A DNA stretch of 64,000 bases from Veillonella magna DSM 19857 (GCF_000428745.1 NZ_AUAN01000008.1:44526-108525); one strand, 5' to 3'. Positions 53,261 through 63,144 are shown, numbered from the stretch's first letter. Numbers and translations: made by a program. The notes: generated from the letters alone by a model not told the origin.

Positions 53261-53781
53261 TGAAGATACAGTGTTTATTATTAGACGTAGATGGTGTATT
53301 GACGGATGGAAAATTAATTTACACATCCTCTGGAGAAGAGATGAAAGCCTTTAACGCACAGGATGGCTTGGGACTGGCATTGGCCAGACGCTCCGGTTTG
53401 CGCTTGGGGATTATTACGGGGCGCACTTCACCAATGGTGGAACGCCGGGCAAGAGAACTCAAATTTGATTTTCTCAGAATGGGCAGCAGCAATAAAAGTG
53501 AAGCTATCCGTGAATTGATGAAAGAAACCGGTATTGATGCAAGTGCCATTGCCTATATGGGGGACGATCTTAATGATTTGGGAGCGTTTGCCATGGTAGG
53601 TCTTGCCATTGCTCCGGCAAATGCCGTGAACGATGTAAAAAACAGAGCCGACTACATTACGCAGGCCTCCGGTGGTTGCGGGGCCGTGCGTGAAGCGGTA
53701 GAATATATCTTAAAAAGAGAAGGCGTATGGAATCGCCTGGTAGAGGATTATGAACGAGAAATATATGCACATGGGCAATAG
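53260..53781 (+). CDS. kdsC: Kdo-8-phosphate phosphatase KdsC
   Basis: The 173-residue HAD phosphatase removes the 8-phosphate to give Kdo. Seen: LLLDVDGVLTDGKLIYTSSGEEMKAFNAQDGLG with the nucleophile Asp, LGIITGRTSPMVERRA and YMGDDLNDLGAF. ATG 53260 overlaps the kdsD TAA; the longer frame lies inside kdsD. Together kdsB, kdsA, kdsD and kdsC form the whole CMP-Kdo pathway here. Confidence 0.96.
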   Translation: MKIQCLLLDVDGVLTDGKLIYTSSGEEMKAFNAQDGLGLALARRSGLRLGIITGRTSPMVERRARELKFDFLRMGSSNKSEAIRELMKETGIDASAIAYMGDDLNDLGAFAMVGLAIAPANAVNDVKNRADYITQASGGCGAVREAVEYILKREGVWNRLVEDYEREIYAHGQ

Positions 53782-53801
53782 TGGAAGGAGGTGCGTGCCG
53801 C

Positions 53802-54731
53802 ATGTCGAACGAATGGCAATATAATACGCTGAAATGGCTAAGTCGTATGACATGTAAGCTTTCTTACAGCACGATACTTCGCATCGGAGCTACTATCGGA
53901 CCGATGTACTCTTTGTTTGGAAAAAAGCAAAAAGAGCGTGGTATTAAAAATATTATGCTGGGGCTCTCCATGAATAAACAGGAGGCAACGGCATTAATTG
54001 AGCGATTGTTCAAAAACATGGGCCGTGCTGCTATGGAAATTTTATATATGCCGAATTTAACGAAAGAATTTATTTACGAGCATATTGAAATGCGTGGTAC
54101 GGAACACCTGGATAAAGCGTTGGCGGAAAAGCGTGGCGTCGTTATTCTCACTGCTCATGTGGGCAACTGGGAGTGGATGGGGGCCGCCTTGGCTGCGCAT
54201 GGTTATCCGTCGACAACTATTGTAAAGAAGCAGCCGAATGCACAATTTACCCGTCTTATGAATGAATACCGTGAAATGGTAGGGCTTGAAGTATTTGCGC
54301 GCGGCGGATCGGAAATGATTCGCGCCGTAAAGGCAATGAAGCAGAAAAAATTATTAGGCTTCTTAGCCGATCAAGACGGCGGATTCCAAGGTGTACCGGT
54401 TATGTTCCTCGGACAGGATTCGTCGGCTGTGTTAGGACCGGCTACCTTTGCGCAAAAATTCAAAGCGCCGGTAGTGCCGGTGTTTACTTCTCGCAAAGAA
54501 AACGGACATATCGTTCATATTTTACCGCCTTTGTATTATGAAGATACGGGAAATGAAGAGGAAGATATGTATCGATTGACGGAAGAGACCGTACGGGTAA
54601 CGGAAGCCTTTATCCGTGAACATCCCGATGAATGGCTATGGTTCCAGCATCGGTGGAATACGAAAATTCCGGAAATTGTAGATATTGAGCACAAGCTGAA
54701 GGTTAGGGAGGCCGTGCATGCTAAAAAATAA
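53802..54731 (+). CDS. Lipid A late acyltransferase, LpxL/HtrB family (copy 2)
   Basis: The 309-residue protein is a second member of the family: HVGNWEWMGAALAAHGYPSTTIVKKQPNAQFTRLMNEYREM, GFLADQDGGFQGVPVMFLGQDSSAVLGPATFA and HPDEWLWFQHRW. ATG 53802 is preceded by GGAAGGAGGTG; the frame from 53781 has none. It overlaps lptC by 14 bp. It could add the second secondary chain (LpxM-like); chain specificity cannot be read. Confidence 0.88.
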   Translation: MSNEWQYNTLKWLSRMTCKLSYSTILRIGATIGPMYSLFGKKQKERGIKNIMLGLSMNKQEATALIERLFKNMGRAAMEILYMPNLTKEFIYEHIEMRGTEHLDKALAEKRGVVILTAHVGNWEWMGAALAAHGYPSTTIVKKQPNAQFTRLMNEYREMVGLEVFARGGSEMIRAVKAMKQKKLLGFLADQDGGFQGVPVMFLGQDSSAVLGPATFAQKFKAPVVPVFTSRKENGHIVHILPPLYYEDTGNEEEDMYRLTEETVRVTEAFIREHPDEWLWFQHRWNTKIPEIVDIEHKLKVREAVHAKK

Positions 54732-55257
54732 AAAGATTCTAGCATTGGCAGTAATAATACTGCTTGGGCTCTGCGGCTTTATATGGTACCTTATGAGCGG
54801 CACGACACCGCAGGATGAGGATCCGACGCAACCGAAGGGGAACTTGGTTACCTTTGACGGTTCGGAGTTAAAAGAGGTAGAGAACAATCAATTAGTTTGG
54901 ACATTGCGAGCTAAAAGTATGAAATTAAACCCGCAAACGCGCGAATTATACGCAACGGATTTGGAAGCCAAATATTATAAGGGAGATACTGTGATGACAG
55001 TAACGGCACCGCGCGGTCATATCGCCGGCGATCGCAGTACCTTTGAGTTGGCCGGCGGGGTAAAGGCTGTCAATACAGAGGGCGCGAATTTTACGACAGA
55101 TTCCCTTGTCTTTGACAATAAAAAGCATGAGTTGACATCTGCTGGTGCATTTACACTGGTTAATAAAGATGTTACGATTACCGGTGATAAAGTAAAAGCT
55201 GATACGGTGTTGGAAAAAATAACGGCGCTGGGTCATGCAAAATTGGTTAAGCAGTAA
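54718..55257 (+). CDS. lptC: LPS export protein LptC
   Basis: The 179-residue protein has an N-terminal membrane helix (about 6-26) and a beta-jellyroll: FDGSELKEVENNQLVWTLRAKSMKLNPQTRELYATDLEAKYY, then VTAPRGHIAGDRSTFELAGGV and DSLVFDNKKHELTSAG. It receives LPS from LptB2FG and passes it to LptA. It overlaps the acyltransferase gene by 14 bp and is 14 bp before lptA. Confidence 0.92.
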   Translation: MLKNKKILALAVIILLGLCGFIWYLMSGTTPQDEDPTQPKGNLVTFDGSELKEVENNQLVWTLRAKSMKLNPQTRELYATDLEAKYYKGDTVMTVTAPRGHIAGDRSTFELAGGVKAVNTEGANFTTDSLVFDNKKHELTSAGAFTLVNKDVTITGDKVKADTVLEKITALGHAKLVKQ

Positions 55258-55271
55258 CAGGAGGAAAAACA

Positions 55272-55985
55272 GTGAAGAAACGAAATAAAATAGCTGCTGT
55301 GGTAGCAGTGGCTTCCTGCTTGGTGCTACCGGTATGGGCAGCGACTACGAATTTGACAATTACCGCCGATACATTATCGTACGATGGTAAGACAGGCCGT
55401 GCCGATGCGGTAGGAAGCGTTGTTATTACCCGTGAAGATAAGACTATGACAGGTGCTTCCGGGTGGTATAATACCAAAACCGAAGAAGGTATTCTTACCG
55501 GCGGTGTTAGTATGATTGGTCAGAATATGTCTATGGCAGCATCAGAAGTACATAGCTATCATAATGACGAATTCAAAGCAACCGGTAACGTACATTTGCA
55601 GAAGGATAATAAGCAAGTCTACGGTGATGAAGTTACCTATAATACTTCTACCGATTACGGTGTGATTAACGGCAATGGCAAATTGGTAATGGAGGATTCG
55701 GTACTGACCGGTGATTATATTGAAGGTTGGATGAATCAAATTAAAGCCAACGCTAAAGGAAATGTTACCTTGTTTAGTGCTAAGCATAACTTGAATGCTA
55801 CGGCGGACAGCGCTGTATATACGCAGACGCCGGGACAGGAAGACGGCGTAGCTTATTTAACGGGTAACGCACACGCCGTACAGAACGGGAATGTCCTTGA
55901 TGCACCGCAGTTGAAGCTGGAAATGAAAGATAATTCCGTACAGACCATGGGTGGTCGCAGTACGCTTGTCATTACACCACAATAA
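55272..55985 (+). CDS. lptA: LPS export periplasmic bridge protein LptA (OstA-like)
   Basis: The 237-residue protein has a signal peptide (cut near VWA-A) and repeated OstA jellyroll strands: [52 protein letters not shown], and later [26 protein letters not shown]. It bridges LptC to the outer-membrane LptD and is longer than E. coli LptA (~185), consistent with a longer bridge. GTG 55272 follows AGGAGG. LptD and LptE are not in the window. Confidence 0.92.
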   Translation: MKKRNKIAAVVAVASCLVLPVWAATTNLTITADTLSYDGKTGRADAVGSVVITREDKTMTGASGWYNTKTEEGILTGGVSMIGQNMSMAASEVHSYHNDEFKATGNVHLQKDNKQVYGDEVTYNTSTDYGVINGNGKLVMEDSVLTGDYIEGWMNQIKANAKGNVTLFSAKHNLNATADSAVYTQTPGQEDGVAYLTGNAHAVQNGNVLDAPQLKLEMKDNSVQTMGGRSTLVITPQ

Positions 55986-55996
55986 GAGGAATGGCC

Positions 55997-56716
55997 ATGT
56001 ATATAGAAACGAAGAATTTAGTAAAAACGTACAAGGGTCGTAATGTAGTTGACGGCGTTAGTATTCGCGTACAGGAAGGTGAAGTGGTCGGCTTGTTGGG
56101 GCCGAACGGTGCCGGCAAGACAACTACCTTTTATATGATTGTGGGTATTGAAAAGCCCAGTGCCGGAGATATTTTCATCGGTAGCAAAGAAATTACTATG
56201 ATGCCCATGTACAAAAGAGCCGGGCAAGGTATCGGCTATTTGCCGCAGGAAGCATCTATCTTTCGATCATTGTCGGTAGAAGATAATTTAAGAGCTATGC
56301 TACAGACTACGGAGCTATCGAAGAAAGAAATTGAAGAACAAGTGAATTCTCTCTTGCAGGAGTTTCATATAGCTCATGTAAGGTCGCGCATGGGTATGCA
56401 GCTATCCGGCGGTGAACGCCGCCGTGTAGAAATTGCCCGTTGTATAGCGTTGGCACCGCGGTTTATTCTGTTGGATGAACCCTTTGCCGGTGTCGATCCT
56501 ATTGCGGTAGCCGATATTCAGTCGATTATCCGTCATCTTAAGCAGCGCGGTATCGGCGTGCTGATTACGGATCACAATGTGCGAGAAACCTTGGGGATTG
56601 TTGACAAGGCGTACATTTTGAATGAAGGTAAAATTTTATTGGAAGGCACATCGGATGAAGTAGCGGATAGCCCGATTGCTCGCGAATTCTATTTGGGTAA
56701 GGACTTTAGAATGTAA
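55997..56716 (+). CDS. lptB: LPS export ABC transporter ATPase LptB
   Basis: The 239-residue ATPase has [17 protein letters not shown] (Walker A), [37 protein letters not shown] and [20 protein letters not shown], the LptB pattern. ATG 55997 is chosen over 55991 for correct spacing to AAGAGGA at 55984-55990. It powers LptF/G, encoded 20 bp downstream. Confidence 0.97.
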   Translation: MYIETKNLVKTYKGRNVVDGVSIRVQEGEVVGLLGPNGAGKTTTFYMIVGIEKPSAGDIFIGSKEITMMPMYKRAGQGIGYLPQEASIFRSLSVEDNLRAMLQTTELSKKEIEEQVNSLLQEFHIAHVRSRMGMQLSGGERRRVEIARCIALAPRFILLDEPFAGVDPIAVADIQSIIRHLKQRGIGVLITDHNVRETLGIVDKAYILNEGKILLEGTSDEVADSPIAREFYLGKDFRM

Positions 56717-56736
56717 GGAATGGAGGCATTACAGTT

Positions 56737-57828
56737 TTGCGTATACTTGATAAATATATGCTAAAGGCATTCATCGGACCGTTTTTATTCGGTATCTTTG
56801 CCTTCACCAGCATATTTGTAGGTACCGGAACCTTGTTCCGTATTGCACAATATATTACGGAATACGGGGCCTCTATTTGGGCAGTTACAAGAGCCTTTGT
56901 ACTGTCGTTGCCGTCAATCGTGGTACTTACCTTCCCTATGGCAGTGTTGTTGGCATCGCTGCTTACTTTCGGGCGATTGAGCAGCACCAGTGAGATTGTG
57001 GTAATGCGTGCCGGCGGTCTTAGCTTTTTGCGATTGGCCATGCCTATCTATATTACGGCGTTTCTTATTTCCATCGGTGCGGTTGCGTTCAATGAATATG
57101 TAGTGCCGGCATGTACGCACGCGTATCAGACGATTATCCGTGAAGAAATCAAAAAGCAGGTGACGCCGCAAGCGCAGACGCATATTGTACTGAAAACAAT
57201 GGACGGCGATAAAATCAATACGCTGGTGTATGCGCAGAAGTACGATCCAAAGACAAAGCAGTTGACGGGCATAGCGGCACAAATTTTTAATAATGGCGAA
57301 GTAGCACAGATGGAACGCGCCAATACGGCAAATTGGAACGGTCGTTATTGGATTATGCATGACGGCGTTATATATGATTTGGCGCAAAACGGATCCGGCA
57401 TCGAACGAACTATGAGCTTTAAGGAACAGGTGTTGCCTATTGCCAAAGATCCGAAACAGATTTCCGAAGAGCAGCGGGATCCGGAAGAAATGACGATTAA
57501 AGAATTACGTCATCAAATTGATGCGTATAAATCCAATTATGTATCCACGACTAAATTGGAAATGGAAATGTATCAGCGGTTTAGCATTCCTATTGCCAGT
57601 TTTGTATTTGCTTTGGTCGGGGCGCCGTTGGGATTACAAAAACAGCGATCCAGTTCGTCTATCGGATTTGGACTCAGTGTGTTGATTATATTTGTGTATT
57701 ACGGCGTTATGACCTTTACGGCAGCTCTCGGTAAAGGCAATGTATTACCGCCGTTAGTAGCGGCGGCCATTCCTGACACCTTGGGCGTTATCGCCGGTTT
57801 ATGGCTTAACTGGCGCGTTTCTAAATAA
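56737..57828 (+). CDS. LPS export permease of the LptF/LptG family
   Basis: The 363-residue protein has three N-terminal helices, a periplasmic jellyroll (about 140-250) and three C-terminal helices: LDKYMLKAFIGPFLFGIFAFTSIF, then LTFPMAVLLASLLTFGRLSSTSEIVVMRAGGLSF, and PIASFVFALVGAPLGLQ. TTG 56737 has AATGGAGG upstream. Only one LptF/G gene is here; either a second copy lies elsewhere or this works as a homodimer with LptB2. Confidence 0.9.
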   Translation: MRILDKYMLKAFIGPFLFGIFAFTSIFVGTGTLFRIAQYITEYGASIWAVTRAFVLSLPSIVVLTFPMAVLLASLLTFGRLSSTSEIVVMRAGGLSFLRLAMPIYITAFLISIGAVAFNEYVVPACTHAYQTIIREEIKKQVTPQAQTHIVLKTMDGDKINTLVYAQKYDPKTKQLTGIAAQIFNNGEVAQMERANTANWNGRYWIMHDGVIYDLAQNGSGIERTMSFKEQVLPIAKDPKQISEEQRDPEEMTIKELRHQIDAYKSNYVSTTKLEMEMYQRFSIPIASFVFALVGAPLGLQKQRSSSSIGFGLSVLIIFVYYGVMTFTAALGKGNVLPPLVAAAIPDTLGVIAGLWLNWRVSK

Positions 57829-57843
57829 CGAAAGGAGGTTACT

Positions 57844-59016
57844 ATGCTTGTAGGCTTACGCATCATTATTATAGTCGCGATTATGGGTGGTATTATTGCC
57901 TTTATTGGCGATAAATTAGGAACTAAAATCGGCAAGCGACGGATGTCACTATTCGGGCTGCGGCCTAAGCATACCTCCATTATCGTTACGATTGTTACAG
58001 GTATTCTTATCGCAGCGGCTACCTTGGGAATTTTAAGTATTGCGTCCCAGAATGTGCGCACCGCTTTATTCGGGATGGAACAGCTGAAGGAAGAAATGCG
58101 TGCCCTTAATGCCAGCGTTGAATCCAAGAATAAGGAATTGGAACAAAGTAAAAAGGATATCGAAGCAAAAACGAAAGAGCTGACTACCATGAAGGCAGAT
58201 ATTCAAGCCACGCAAGCAGAACTTGACGAAGCGCGGGCAGCCCGTGATGCCATGAGCGGGCAATTAGTGTCCGTACAGGATGCGTACGCCCAAGCCGAAG
58301 CAAAGCTGGCCAATTCTCAATCGGAAATTAAAGGGCTTGAAGAAGAACGTAAAAATTTGGAATCCCATATATCCGACCTGCAGGTGACGATGAAGAGCTT
58401 GGAACAAGGGATTACGCAAATGCGTGAAGGCACGGTGTTATTCCGCGTCGGTGAAGTACTGTCCGGTGCGTTGGTGCGTCCGAATTTGACGGAAGCAGAA
58501 AGCGAAGCGGCGATTGCGCATATTCTTAACGATACGAATGGCTTAATCCTAAAACGATTGGGCATTGACGATGATAAGACGGTTATCTATGTAAGTCGTG
58601 CCAATGTGCAAGAAGTGGCGAAACAGATTGCGGCATCGAAGGAACCGATGACAATTCGCATCAGTGCGGCAGCCAATATTATATATGGCGAAGCAGCCTT
58701 AGCAGAGATTCGTGCGTATCCGTATGCACAGATTTTCCACCGCGGCGATGTTATATACAGCAGTGTCGTGCAAGGCGGAAATGATGCGCAGTATGCGGTA
58801 CTGTCTTTCTTGAAGGCAGTTAATGCGGAAGCAAAATCGAAAGGTGTATTACCGGATCCGTTGAGCGGCGATGTAGGATCATTACCGGGGGATGAACTGT
58901 TTGAAACCATTCGTCAGTTGGAAGACATAAACGGTCCGGTCAAATTAGAAGCGATTGCTCGTGAGGACACATACACTGACGGGCCGGTACAAATCGAATT
59001 GAAAATTCATCGGTAA
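57844..59016 (+). CDS. DUF3084-family membrane protein with coiled coil
   Basis: The 390-residue protein has two N-terminal membrane helices (about 5-22 and 45-67) around KIGKRRMSLFGLRPKHTS, a long coiled coil (about 75-190), then a globular domain with GTVLFRVGEVLSGALVRP and VKLEAIAREDTYTDGPVQIELKIH. This is the DUF3084 layout, common in Negativicutes and cyanobacteria; function unknown, envelope role inferred from context after lptF/G. AAAGGAGGT precedes the ATG. Confidence 0.85.
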   Translation: MLVGLRIIIIVAIMGGIIAFIGDKLGTKIGKRRMSLFGLRPKHTSIIVTIVTGILIAAATLGILSIASQNVRTALFGMEQLKEEMRALNASVESKNKELEQSKKDIEAKTKELTTMKADIQATQAELDEARAARDAMSGQLVSVQDAYAQAEAKLANSQSEIKGLEEERKNLESHISDLQVTMKSLEQGITQMREGTVLFRVGEVLSGALVRPNLTEAESEAAIAHILNDTNGLILKRLGIDDDKTVIYVSRANVQEVAKQIAASKEPMTIRISAAANIIYGEAALAEIRAYPYAQIFHRGDVIYSSVVQGGNDAQYAVLSFLKAVNAEAKSKGVLPDPLSGDVGSLPGDELFETIRQLEDINGPVKLEAIAREDTYTDGPVQIELKIHR

Positions 59017-59048
59017 GATATGGTAAGTTGATAACAAAATACGATGGG

Positions 59049-59111
59049 AACCGTCATAGCTATAAGCAGATGATCAATAACGATTACGCCTACAGCTATG
59101 ACGGTTTTTTT
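59049..59111 (+). terminator. Terminator ending the lpt/DUF3084 transcript
   Basis: AACCGTCATAGCT (59049-59061) pairs perfectly with AGCTATGACGGTT (59094-59106), a 32-base loop lies between, and T7 follows. TACAAT at 59129-59134 could be the -10 of the next gene. Confidence 0.8.
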
Positions 59112-59168
59112 GTATCGAGATTTTATGTTACAATAGAAAAGCACAGATTTTTGAAAGGAGCGGGTAAT

Positions 59169-59606
59169 ATGCTGATTATAGCGGTTGACCCGGGCAATGA
59201 AAAAACAGGTATAGCCTGTCTTTTTTATGATGGCACATTGTACGAAAAAAAGATTGTGCCCAGCCATACCTTGGAAGATGCATTGACAGCTATGTTGCAA
59301 CGAGTGCAGGCGGACAATCACGGGGTAACACATTTGGTGTGCGGCAACGGTACCAATCATAAGAAGCTGTTTACCGTAGTGCAGCGAGTAGCTGCTAAGG
59401 CGCAGTTACCGGCGGCACTTACTGATGAAGCACATACGACGGAAGAAGCACGCAAGCGGTATTGGGATTATAATCCGCCGAAGGGATTAAAACGATTTGT
59501 TCCTCGCGGCATGCTCTATCCGCCGGAACCGGTAGATGATTTCACTGCTTGGATAATTGGAGAACGATTTTTACAAAAGGAGGGGCTCTATGGCAGCTAC
59601 GTATAA
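59169..59606 (+). CDS. RuvC/YqgF-like RNase H-fold protein
   Basis: The 145-residue protein has the fold's acidic residues: MLIIAVDPGNEKTGIA (first Asp), a middle THLVCGNGT strand, TDEAHTTEEARKRYW (Glu) and EPVDDFTAWIIGE (last Asp). It resembles YqgF/Holliday-resolvase-like nucleases but is a separate small group. ATG 59169 has GAAAGGAG upstream; the frame from 59028 runs through the terminator. It overlaps the YitT gene by 17 bp. Confidence 0.7.
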   Translation: MLIIAVDPGNEKTGIACLFYDGTLYEKKIVPSHTLEDALTAMLQRVQADNHGVTHLVCGNGTNHKKLFTVVQRVAAKAQLPAALTDEAHTTEEARKRYWDYNPPKGLKRFVPRGMLYPPEPVDDFTAWIIGERFLQKEGLYGSYV

Positions 59607-60465
59607 ACGATCGAAAAATTTAACATGGAAGGACTATGTACTGCGATACATTATGATTATCATCGGTGCCGCCGTTTACACATTCGGACTGGATGTATTT
59701 TTGGTACCGAATCATATTATCGACGGTGGCGTAGTCGGTATATCCTTGATGGCAGCTACCTTATCGGGATACTCCTTCAGTTTTTTTGTAGTCCTGATTA
59801 ATATACCGTTCTTGTATATAGGGTATAAGCTTATCGGCAAACGATTTACCATTGCCACCTTGTTCGGGATTTTATGTATCTCCCTGTTCTCGCTGTTGAT
59901 GCATCAGGTGAATCCGGTAACGATCGATCCTTTCCTCGGAAGTATCTTCGGTGGTATCATACTCGGTATCGGGGTTGGTCTCATCATACGCAACGGTGGC
60001 TCTTTGGATGGTACAGAAGTAGTAGCTATTATCTTGGATAAGAAAAGTACTTTTTCCGTCGGTGAAATTGTAATGGCCTTCAACCTCTTTATTTTAGGGG
60101 CCGCCGGTTTTGTTTACAGCTGGAACAGTGCTATGTACTCATTAATTGCCTACTTCATTGCTTATAAGATGATCGACATTACCATTACCGGTTTGGAAGA
60201 ATCCAAGGGCGTTATGATTATTACCGATGAACCGGAAGCTATCGGTGAAGTGCTCATGCATCGCTTGGGGCGCGGTGTCACGGTATTGTACGGTGAAGGT
60301 GGATATTCAAAACAACCAAAAAAAGTGTTATACTCAGTAGTAACGCGTCTGGAAATTACCAAGCTGAAAGATATCGTATATGAAAAGGATGAAAATGCAT
60401 TTATCACTATTACGGACGTACATGATGTATTCGGCGGTCAGTTTGGTAAAAAGACGATTCACTAA
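59590..60465 (+). CDS. YitT-family membrane protein (DUF161 plus DUF2179)
   Basis: The 291-residue protein has about five N-terminal helices (YIMIIIGAAVYTFGLDVFLVPNHIIDGGVVGISLMAATL is the DUF161 start, GSLDGTEVVAIIL the second mark) and a cytoplasmic DUF2179 domain (about 215-290: SKGVMIITDEPEAIGEVLMHRLGRGVTVLYGEGGYSKQ). Function unknown; common in Firmicutes. AAAAGGAGGGG precedes ATG 59590. Confidence 0.9.
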   Translation: MAATYKRSKNLTWKDYVLRYIMIIIGAAVYTFGLDVFLVPNHIIDGGVVGISLMAATLSGYSFSFFVVLINIPFLYIGYKLIGKRFTIATLFGILCISLFSLLMHQVNPVTIDPFLGSIFGGIILGIGVGLIIRNGGSLDGTEVVAIILDKKSTFSVGEIVMAFNLFILGAAGFVYSWNSAMYSLIAYFIAYKMIDITITGLEESKGVMIITDEPEAIGEVLMHRLGRGVTVLYGEGGYSKQPKKVLYSVVTRLEITKLKDIVYEKDENAFITITDVHDVFGGQFGKKTIH

Positions 60466-60495
60466 CAGCATGTGCGGAAAGGAGCACAAACGTAT

Positions 60496-61098
60496 ATGGA
60501 AAAGGATAAATCCGTAGGCAGTCAGATTTTGCATGAAATTTGGGAGTGGGTCTATGCCATTGTCATCGCGCTGGCAGTAGCCATGGTTGTCCATATTTTT
60601 GTCGGACAAATCACGCGCGTATCCGGTGAATCCATGGAAAACACCTTGCACAACGGTGATTTCTTGGTTGTTTCCAAATGGAGTCACCTGCAAAATAAAG
60701 TGCCGGATTACGGACAGATTGTTATTATCGACAGCCGTGTTAACCGACCACGCACTTGGAAGGATGATGTTACCGATGTAGCCGGTAATTACGTGGCCAT
60801 TTTTTCATCAAAAGCAGAACAACATAATGCGTGGGTAAAACGCGTTATCGGTCATCCCGGCGATGTGTTGGAATTTAAAAACGGTCATGTATGGCGTAAC
60901 GGTGAGGAATTAGAAGAACCTTACACAAAGGATGTGACGATGGACTTTTCACGGGCAACTCCGATAAAAGTGCCGGATAACTGCGTGTTCGTCATGGGGG
61001 ATAATCGCAATCATTCGAGCGACAGCCGCTTTATCGGACCGGTTCCCATCGATCATGTATTGGGTAATGTAGTCTATGATTTTAATTTGTTCAGATAA
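60496..61098 (+). CDS. lepB: Signal peptidase I
   Basis: The 200-residue membrane peptidase has an N-terminal anchor (about 15-38, WVYAIVIALAVAMVVHIFV), the catalytic Ser in VSGESMENTL (about 47), the catalytic Lys in AWVKRVIGHPGDVL, and GDNRNHSSDSRFIGPV. It removes signal peptides from exported proteins. ATG 60496 follows AAAGGAG. Confidence 0.96.
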   Translation: MEKDKSVGSQILHEIWEWVYAIVIALAVAMVVHIFVGQITRVSGESMENTLHNGDFLVVSKWSHLQNKVPDYGQIVIIDSRVNRPRTWKDDVTDVAGNYVAIFSSKAEQHNAWVKRVIGHPGDVLEFKNGHVWRNGEELEEPYTKDVTMDFSRATPIKVPDNCVFVMGDNRNHSSDSRFIGPVPIDHVLGNVVYDFNLFR

Positions 61099-61143
61099 CA
61101 GTTAATTGGTTTGGGTAGTAAGAGATTAAGATAGGAGATTTGT

Positions 61144-62079
61144 GTGAAGCAGGTAGCGTATTCTTTACAACGTGGCATAGATAGCCAAATGCATTTTTTA
61201 TTAGGATTTAGCGGTGTCGTAGTAGCCGCTGCCGTCGATCGCGTGCTTGATGGGGTAGATGCGATGAAAAAACTGGTGCAGATGCAGGAAAACTTTGCTG
61301 TCATCGAGCATCAGGTAGATGTTATTGACGAAGCTATGCGCACGGTGATTAATGCAGAAGCAATGCTCGTTGGAGAGTCTAAGAAAAAAGCCATCGAAGA
61401 AGGAGAAAAACGTCGTCGCGCTGCGATTGATGCGGTAGTGGGACATGTGGACGAATTGGTGCAGCTCATTGCAACCATCCGCAATGAAAGCACGCGCATG
61501 TTCTTGGATGAAGCGGCGCGAAGCTTAGACATGACGATACGATTCTTATTCCGCCTGGTGATTTACTTGGAAGAGATGCGCGTCAAAACCGATATGCCAC
61601 TCGACATGTGGGAAATTTTGAAAAAGCAAGGGAACGTAAGCTATCGCCTGTCGATGACAGAGGAAGAACAAATCGGTGTGATGAATTGTATCGAAGCCGG
61701 TGTTCGCTTTGTTGTGGATGAAATGGATATGATTATCCGACACAGTGTAGTAAAAAAAGCAATTACCGGTAAGCGTATCCCGATTAAAGCGGCTCTCGGT
61801 AAAATGCAGACAGCCTGTGAAGAAATCGAAGAAAAATTATCTAATGCGCCGACAGCCGTAGTGGCAGCCGAACTTTTTGAGCAGTGGTATGCTATGGTAG
61901 GCTTACAAAATAAATTGGCCGAACAGGTGCTAAAAGTTATTCGTGTACTCGATGAAGCGGCGGATAAGGAAAATAATTTGGAACAAGCATCGGCTATGCT
62001 TAACAGCCATACGAATATTCTCGGCTATGGATTAGCCGGAATTTCTATGCTCTTCAGTACGGTGAATCAAGAAAGCTGA
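61144..62079 (+). CDS. Unassigned helical protein A
   Basis: The 311-residue protein is nearly all helical, with one fairly hydrophobic N-terminal stretch (MHFLLGFSGVVVAAAVDRVL), a long charged helix with KKKAIEEGEKRRRAAIDAVV, and a hydrophobic C-terminal end (ILGYGLAGISMLFSTV). I recognise no family and see no catalytic motif. GTG 61144 follows ATAGGAG. The next gene encodes a similar-sized helical protein and may be a distant paralogue. Confidence 0.55.
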   Translation: MKQVAYSLQRGIDSQMHFLLGFSGVVVAAAVDRVLDGVDAMKKLVQMQENFAVIEHQVDVIDEAMRTVINAEAMLVGESKKKAIEEGEKRRRAAIDAVVGHVDELVQLIATIRNESTRMFLDEAARSLDMTIRFLFRLVIYLEEMRVKTDMPLDMWEILKKQGNVSYRLSMTEEEQIGVMNCIEAGVRFVVDEMDMIIRHSVVKKAITGKRIPIKAALGKMQTACEEIEEKLSNAPTAVVAAELFEQWYAMVGLQNKLAEQVLKVIRVLDEAADKENNLEQASAMLNSHTNILGYGLAGISMLFSTVNQES

Positions 62080-62130
62080 TGTTTAATAATCCTGTAGTAT
62101 AGGTATAGAGTTGCTGTGAAAGGAAGTCGT

Positions 62131-63144
62131 ATGATGACTGGTTCCGAGAAAAACAAACGGGTCATGGAAAAGAAAATTAGGGCTGTAGGGTGGTACTTTA
62201 TAGTGGATGTATATGGAGATCACCTTATTTCTTGTATAGATAGGATGCAAGAAGTCATAGACAGATACAGAACAGATAACCGGTTATGTAGTGAAGAAAA
62301 GTTGGGACCGGGGATTGATTTTATTCTGCATCTGAACGTGTGGCTCAGACTGATTGAAGACGCCAGTTGTTTGGGAACAGAACTAAATACTTCAAGCGTG
62401 AAATTAACTAAAAGAAAACGACAACAAAAGGAAGAAAAATTCCATCTGTTGTTAGGAGTAACAAAAAGACTAGTAAAACGATTAGTCGAAGATATTGAAG
62501 ATACGGCACACATTTATAATGGGGATTTACGGACAGATATCAATCTGTTATTGATGGAGGTAATAGTATTAATTGATGTACTTACACATGAACCGGACGA
62601 GAGAAAACACCATTTGCTGCCCATCAATTATGAAGAACCAATTAGTGATGAGTGGTCGATACAAGTATTGACGTATGAAGGAATGCCGGGAGCGCTGGTT
62701 GTAAGAGGGATAATGGGATTAATTATGAAAATGCAAGACCGTGTTTTGGCTATTTTGCATAAAATTCAGAATAAACAAGCACCCATAGAAATCGATGAGG
62801 AGCCACTAGTGGCATATGAAAAAGCAGCAAAACGTTTTAATGCCTTTGCCTCAACCAAACGAGCGGAGCCGGTGAAGTTAATAGACTTGGCAAAAGAAAT
62901 ATCTTATGCAGTAGTAGCGGGGAAAAAGCTTGGGGTTCATACTTTGCGGTGGATGAAAGAATTAGATGGGATGATTTCTAATGCCGATGAAGTGGATACG
63001 GAAGAGTTGAGTGACATGAGCTATTCTTTGTATTTGCTTTCTTGCTGGACGGTGTATATACCGCGCTTGATGGGAGAGTACATGGAGGTGGACATAGATT
63101 CGCCGCTTCATACAGAGGGAAACAATAAGATAGTGCTTTCGTAA
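62131..63144 (+). CDS. Unassigned helical protein B
   Basis: The 337-residue protein is helical and charged, with no clear membrane segment except a moderately hydrophobic ALVVRGIMGLIMKMQDRVLAIL. Its C-terminal part (KKLGVHTLRWMKELDGMISNADEVDTEELSDMSYSLYLLSCWT) has a spacing of R, E and D reminiscent of helical protein A, so the pair may be diverged tandem copies. Codon use is more A+T-rich than helical protein A. ATG 62131 follows GAAAGGAAG. No family recognised. Confidence 0.5.
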   Translation: MMTGSEKNKRVMEKKIRAVGWYFIVDVYGDHLISCIDRMQEVIDRYRTDNRLCSEEKLGPGIDFILHLNVWLRLIEDASCLGTELNTSSVKLTKRKRQQKEEKFHLLLGVTKRLVKRLVEDIEDTAHIYNGDLRTDINLLLMEVIVLIDVLTHEPDERKHHLLPINYEEPISDEWSIQVLTYEGMPGALVVRGIMGLIMKMQDRVLAILHKIQNKQAPIEIDEEPLVAYEKAAKRFNAFASTKRAEPVKLIDLAKEISYAVVAGKKLGVHTLRWMKELDGMISNADEVDTEELSDMSYSLYLLSCWTVYIPRLMGEYMEVDIDSPLHTEGNNKIVLS

